The notes under the pieces: model-generated
Told to the model about the DNA's origin: nothing
Database searches by the model: none
The model's input: only the letters and a program-made list of their open reading frames with translations
Assembly (NCBI GenBank): GCA_027490055.1
Contig: JAIXYV010000031.1
Coordinates: 1 to 35,352, forward strand
Length of the DNA: 35,352 nucleotides
Source: Bacteroidota bacterium
Lineage (GTDB): Bacteria > Bacteroidota > Bacteroidia > NS11-12g > UBA955
Direction: 5' to 3'
Shown: in pieces, positions 31,736 to 35,352 of the stretch
How positions within the stretch are numbered: position 1 is the first letter of the stretch
Layout: each line of letters starts with the position of its first letter
Program-made: the position numbers and the translations under genes

Positions 31736-33394
31736 TTATTTTTCAGTTTTAGATGATTTAACTTCAATGACTTGTTGACAGGCATTTTTCATATCTTCAT
31801 TAACAGAGGAGCATATTACCGTCCATGGTGTATCAGAAGCTGTCAGTGATGAAACGATTTTCAGACGATCATTAATCTCTATAAACTCCATGCCATTTTC
31901 AATCAGCAATAATCTAGGGCGGTGAACGATACTACGGGCCAGTAATATTTTTTGGATAATACTTTTCGGCAGTTTCATGCCATCGACACCGAGGCGGGTA
32001 TCCAAGCCATACGATTGTTGTTGAACAAAATCAGTAAGATTCGTTAATCCTATTGCCCAAAGCACATCGTCATTAGTTACACCTGGTCGCCCAAGAGTAA
32101 TATTATCCAATAAAGATCCATCAAAAATATGTTCATGATTTAAGCGAACACCAATTCTGGCATACAACTCATTAGAATTAAAATTGGCCATTGGGAGCTT
32201 ATCAATACAGACTGTTCCTTCAGTGGCTTCGTAAATGCCCGCGATTATGTATAGTAAAGATGTTTTACCCGAGCCACTTTTTCCAGTGAGACAAGTATGT
32301 TGCCCTGCTTCAACCATCATTGAAAAATCATTAATAACTGGCTTACCTGTATCACTATGTGTAAAGCAAAGATTTTTTACTTCGACACTTAGTGGTGCGG
32401 TGTCATCGATAGTTTGAGAACCATTAGACGTAGAATCTATTTCAAGGTCGGTTACATATCCGATTTTCTCAAGTGCCGTAATGACATCATAAATATTTTC
32501 AATACTCAAAATCAGTTTCTCAACCGAATTAATAACGAGGAGAATAATGATCTCGGCAGCGATAAACTGACCAATATTCATTTGCTGATTCAGCACCAGC
32601 AGTCCTCCAATTAAAAGTAATCCAGCAGCAACCAAAGATTTGAAAATTATAAGCAGCAGATATTGCTGGCGAAGAACCTTAAAATGGCTTTCGCGCGATT
32701 CTAGATAACCCATCACATTATCATCCGTTCGCTTTACTGGCAAATCAGAAGATGGCGACATTTTAAAAGACATGCGTGTATTCGCAATGTCTTCAAGCCA
32801 GGATACCACCTTGTATTTGTATTTAGACTCTCGCATACTGGTTTGTAGGCCTGCAATTCCAGTATACTTAAATATTGCTAAAACCAGCAAGAACAGTCCT
32901 AGTCCAAATAAGATGAAGAAAGGGTGATAAAACGACAGCAGAATAAGACCGAAAATAATCTGTAAAGTAGCAGTTGAAAAATCAATCAATACTTTAGACA
33001 TGCCCTTTTGAATAGATACCGTATCGAAGAATCTGTTCATAAGCTCAGGAGCACTTTCCTTATCTATTACAGAAGCTTTAATGCGGGGCAAACGGAAGGT
33101 GAATTCGAAAGCCGCACGAGCAAATATTTTTTGTTGTAATGTTTCGATGATACGCATCTGTGCCAATTGCAAACCACCTGTTAATAAAACTCCCAGCACA
33201 ACAATAACGACCAGTACTATCCAGGAAGTTGAAACCTGTCCACCCTGAATAAGGTTGACGATTGCCTGAATACCCAGAGGAATTGAGAGATTTACCAATC
33301 CATGAAAGATGGCATAATAGTAGACGCGACCAATATCTTTTTTATCAGCTTTGAGCAGTCGCCTGAAACGTTGTATTGGAGTGAGTAATTTCAT
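31736..33394 (-). CDS. ABC transporter of a type I-like export system with degenerate ATPase motifs
   Basis: 552 residues: exporter-type membrane domain (about 20-310, no C39 peptidase domain in front) and a nucleotide-binding domain (about 335-545). Walker A is intact (GKSGSGKT, 371-378) and the catalytic-Glu position is kept (Glu499), but other motifs are not: the Q-loop aligns as RLNHEHIFDG (Asn419 for Gln), the signature LSGGQ is replaced by LPKSI (475-479), the Walker B aspartate is Ile498 (RLLLIENG), the D-loop SALD is absent and the switch His is Ser (VICSSVNED, about 526-534). Membrane segments GLVNLSIPLGIQAIVNLIQG and MNRFFDTVSIQKGMSK resemble Bacteroidota transporters paired with HlyD and TolC proteins. 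The ATG overlaps the TetR gene stop by one base. Confidence 0.85.
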   Translation of the reverse strand: MKLLTPIQRFRRLLKADKKDIGRVYYYAIFHGLVNLSIPLGIQAIVNLIQGGQVSTSWIVLVVIVVLGVLLTGGLQLAQMRIIETLQQKIFARAAFEFTFRLPRIKASVIDKESAPELMNRFFDTVSIQKGMSKVLIDFSTATLQIIFGLILLSFYHPFFILFGLGLFLLVLAIFKYTGIAGLQTSMRESKYKYKVVSWLEDIANTRMSFKMSPSSDLPVKRTDDNVMGYLESRESHFKVLRQQYLLLIIFKSLVAAGLLLIGGLLVLNQQMNIGQFIAAEIIILLVINSVEKLILSIENIYDVITALEKIGYVTDLEIDSTSNGSQTIDDTAPLSVEVKNLCFTHSDTGKPVINDFSMMVEAGQHTCLTGKSGSGKTSLLYIIAGIYEATEGTVCIDKLPMANFNSNELYARIGVRLNHEHIFDGSLLDNITLGRPGVTNDDVLWAIGLTNLTDFVQQQSYGLDTRLGVDGMKLPKSIIQKILLARSIVHRPRLLLIENGMEFIEINDRLKIVSSLTASDTPWTVICSSVNEDMKNACQQVIEVKSSKTEK

Positions 33395-34071
33395 TAGTGT
33401 TTAATGGTTTTTAGGACCATATCCATGAAGAATTTACAGATATAATCGTTGTTTTTTTGTTTATTGGTTAAGGCTGGCAAATGTTGAGCATAGAACTTCT
33501 GAAGGTGAACACTTTCGATAACACTAGACACCAGCATGTTGGGATACTTATATTTTGGCGCGATTTCTTGTATGATGAGACTAACGCGTCCAACGAATTG
33601 TTTATAGGCCATAAAGGCGCCTTCCTGATTAATTTTATCCACGGATTTACAGAGATAAGATTTAGACGATTCAAAGTTAACGATTCTACTTAGCAAAAAG
33701 ACATTAAAATTACCAGAGGTGTCTTCTTTTTCAAGTTCCTCTGTAATGAGTATAATCGCTCTTTCGAGACGTTTCTCAGGCGATTGGATATTATTGAGCG
33801 ACAGAACGAGGCGGTATTCCATCCATGCCCAGTACCAGGAAGACAAGTACATTAACAGCTTGCTTTTACTTTCAAAATACCTGTAAACAGAGGCCTCATT
33901 GGAACCAATTTTTTGACCAAGTTTGCGAAAAGTAAAATCCTCAAAACCAAGCTCGTCTATCATCTCGATACCATGGCGAATGATATTAAGTCCCAGCTCG
34001 CTCGACTCAGGATCCTTGATATACAAGGAATCACTTACCTGCAAACGTATTTTAGAAAGAATGGACTCCAT
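33394..34071 (-). CDS. TetR-family transcriptional regulator
   Basis: 225 residues. The N-terminal helix-turn-helix is clear: GLNIIRHGIEMIDELGFEDF then TFRKLGQKIGSNEASVYRYF followed by ESKSKLL, the classic TetR F/Y-R-x-F-x-x-K ending (residues about 27-72). The rest is a helical ligand/dimer domain with no close family recognised. It is the first gene of the ABC-HlyD-TolC operon and probably controls it by binding its own promoter, where a perfect palindrome overlaps the -7 region. Having the repressor as leading gene gives negative autoregulation and links export of a compound to its sensing. Confidence 0.88.
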   Translation of the reverse strand: MESILSKIRLQVSDSLYIKDPESSELGLNIIRHGIEMIDELGFEDFTFRKLGQKIGSNEASVYRYFESKSKLLMYLSSWYWAWMEYRLVLSLNNIQSPEKRLERAIILITEELEKEDTSGNFNVFLLSRIVNFESSKSYLCKSVDKINQEGAFMAYKQFVGRVSLIIQEIAPKYKYPNMLVSSVIESVHLQKFYAQHLPALTNKQKNNDYICKFFMDMVLKTIKH

Positions 34072-34085
34072 AATACTTATCTCTG

Positions 34086-34093
34086 CAAATATA
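34086..34093 (-). promoter_or_regulatory. -7 promoter box (TATATTTG) of the tetR-ABC-hlyD-tolC operon
   Basis: Exact TAnnTTTG match on the minus strand, 14 bases before the TetR start codon. It overlaps by two bases the palindrome at 34092-34108. Confidence 0.6.
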
Positions 34094-34108
34094 ATAGTAT
34101 TACTATTA
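34092..34108. promoter_or_regulatory. Probable TetR operator, 17-base perfect palindrome
   Basis: TAATAGTATTACTATTA has two perfect 8-base arms around a single central T. It touches the upstream edge of the -7 box and fills the region between -7 and -33, where a bound dimer would block RNA polymerase. Length and placement are typical of TetR-family operators. Confidence 0.65.
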
Positions 34109-34190
34109 GTTTTGTTATTATTTTTATCTATAATGCAATTATTACTTTTACAATTGATTTATAAACTGCAACTTCGGACAATAAAGCAAC

Positions 34191-34224
34191 AAAAAAAAGC
34201 CGGAACTGTTTGCACAATCCCGGC
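34191..34224 (-). terminator. Rho-independent terminator downstream of the T9SS gene at the right edge
   Basis: On the minus strand a 7-base-pair stem (GCCGGGA with TTCCGGC, one G-U pair), a 12-base loop and eight T residues, about 20 bases beyond the stop codon at 34245. It insulates the TetR operon from upstream transcription. Confidence 0.85.
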
Positions 34225-34244
34225 CAATATTCGATTAAAAATAC

Positions 34245-35352
34245 CTATTCTACTACTAATTTCACAGAAAATAACTGCCCTTTAGACAAGACATTGACTG
34301 CGTAAATACCCTGACTTAATTCTGAGACATCCAGGAGGATTTCTTCCTGATTCGCAGCAGTATAGGTTTGTACACACTGACCCGCAACATTGTATACCAT
34401 AATCTTGTCGCCATTCGAAAAATCATGCTTAAGTCTGGCCTGCTGACTTGTTGGATTAGGATAAATAGTCAGAGGTTGCGACTTGTAAAGCACATTGTCA
34501 ATATCCGTTAAGGCCAGCGTGCAATATACGGTATTGGTACTGCCGGCATAGTTGTTATCATAGAAAACAGAAGCCGTGTTCTTTAAGTAATAGCCTTTGC
34601 TTAGTGGCTTGGTATTGACTTTAAAACCGATGTAGGCACCGCTGTTCATGTTCTCGTAATCTTTAGTTGGATTTGGCGATAATTTGATATTGGGAAAATG
34701 CCAGATAATAATGCCTTTGTATGAATTGTTCGGATCCGTTTGTAATTCGGTGTAATAGGCTTTGTTACTGCCCGTCTCCTGAATGTAGGACATATCCAGA
34801 TTCAGATCCAGTGTGTCGATAACGACAGCATAGAAAACGGTATCCGTGCTAAAATTATTAAATGAAATATTGTATCTCAGATCTCTGTCTTCACTTGCCA
34901 GATAAGTAACTGAATCTCCCAGCACCGGAGTTGGATAAACATCTTTTCTGAAAGCTGCAATGCCACCATTTGCGCCATTCACTTCCTGAGGAATGGAATC
35001 AAAATCATCTTCTACATAACTTGAACTACCTGTTGAAATGCTTGAAGAGACCATGGCATCAAACTGAAAACTCTTATCAAACTGAGTTGCACTAGGCAAG
35101 GCAGAGTAAAGAATGGTTTTTCTTTCACCGGGCACCAGATTGGTATAGTTCCACTGAACCACCGAATCGTTGACACTGGTTTGAGCAGGCACACAGTATT
35201 CGCCGCTGAACAGTTTACTCTTGCGCAATCTGATAGCACCACTGATGGTATTAGAACCAACATTTTCATATGTCAGGTAGTACACCACCCTTTTATCTTT
35301 CTGAACCAGTTTGCCTTTTGGCGATGAAATACCCACTTTAATATCATTGACA
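34245..35352 (-). CDS. T9SS-exported surface protein, C-terminal part
   Basis: The frame is open to the window edge (the codons before the apparent GTG at 35336 read VNDIK), so only the C-terminal about 369 residues are present. It contains two DUF11/DUF7619-like beta-sandwich modules: VVYYLTYENVGSNTISGAIR and, later, LRYNISFNNFSTDTVFYAVV with IDTLDLNLDMSYIQ and ending KNTASVFYDNN before TNTVYCTL, then a type A sorting domain (LTIYPNPTSQQARLKHDF ... VYNVAGQCVQTYT ... ELSQGIYAVNVLS ... SVKLVVE). Such proteins are usually very large; the missing N-terminus probably holds the functional domains. A strong terminator follows. Confidence 0.82.
   Translation of the reverse strand, partial: VNDIKVGISSPKGKLVQKDKRVVYYLTYENVGSNTISGAIRLRKSKLFSGEYCVPAQTSVNDSVVQWNYTNLVPGERKTILYSALPSATQFDKSFQFDAMVSSSISTGSSSYVEDDFDSIPQEVNGANGGIAAFRKDVYPTPVLGDSVTYLASEDRDLRYNISFNNFSTDTVFYAVVIDTLDLNLDMSYIQETGSNKAYYTELQTDPNNSYKGIIIWHFPNIKLSPNPTKDYENMNSGAYIGFKVNTKPLSKGYYLKNTASVFYDNNYAGSTNTVYCTLALTDIDNVLYKSQPLTIYPNPTSQQARLKHDFSNGDKIMVYNVAGQCVQTYTAANQEEILLDVSELSQGIYAVNVLSKGQLFSVKLVVE

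Noticed and set aside
31736-33394. Bacteriocin-type peptidase/ABC transporter
   Set aside because: No C39 peptidase domain precedes the membrane domain; the protein starts directly with the exporter helices.
571-34116. -33 promoter elements (TTTG) for each -7 box
   Set aside because: At the expected 19-base spacing only TTTT near-matches were found for two promoters; others show nothing convincing, so -33 sites were not annotated.

Overview
The window comes from a member of the Bacteroidota. Four proteins end in type IX secretion (T9SS) C-terminal sorting domains, gene starts follow boxes of the Bacteroidota -7 promoter consensus TAnnTTTG, there are few Shine-Dalgarno sequences, and the protein families present (TonB-like transducers, outer-membrane beta-barrels, an SDR-type threonine dehydrogenase, CXXXY-type CcmE) are usual in that phylum. 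GC is about 40 percent. I cannot place it below phylum; Chitinophagia- or Sphingobacteriia-like is a guess. No rRNA, tRNA, CRISPR array, prophage or intact insertion sequence was seen. All positions of short sites were counted by hand.

Left part (1-8127): the truncated start of a secreted surface protein (minus strand), then a rightward block: hscA with an outer-membrane beta-barrel gene overlapping it, a tiny protein that is little more than a signal peptide plus a T9SS sorting domain, a strong intrinsic terminator, a metabolic cluster (class I fructose-bisphosphate aldolase, accD, gcvH, a VanZ-like membrane protein), and two successive TonB-like genes, the second strongly diverged.

Middle (8130-26501): a leftward ABC exporter plus M1 aminopeptidase pair; a divergent secreted M4 (thermolysin-like) protease carrying a T9SS domain; a 713-base non-coding stretch full of direct and inverted repeats; a leftward cytochrome c maturation operon (ccmC-ccmD-ccmE-ccmF plus a DUF2520-type dehydrogenase-like gene) closed by an intrinsic terminator; rightward pyrD; a leftward pair of related secreted proteins of unknown function; and a leftward operon of threonine dehydrogenase, surE and a small membrane protein.

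Right part (26620-35352): a family 2 glycosyltransferase, a leftward Cys-rich T9SS surface protein whose start follows an 18-base homopolymer, and a compact leftward secretion/efflux operon in the order TetR regulator, ABC transporter, HlyD-type adaptor, TolC-type channel. The promoter of this operon abuts a perfect 17-base palindrome that is a good candidate for the TetR operator. Its ABC protein keeps Walker A but lacks the usual Q-loop, signature, Walker B aspartate and switch histidine. The window ends inside another T9SS-exported protein.

The most distinctive observations are this degenerate ABC nucleotide-binding domain with its palindromic operator, the stand-alone T9SS sorting domain, the intergenic repeat field at 14.7-15.4 kb, near-leaderless promoter-to-start spacings, and interlocked stop codons of convergent genes. 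I did not find a clearly novel multi-gene defence or mobile system; most of the window is ordinary Bacteroidota chromosome.
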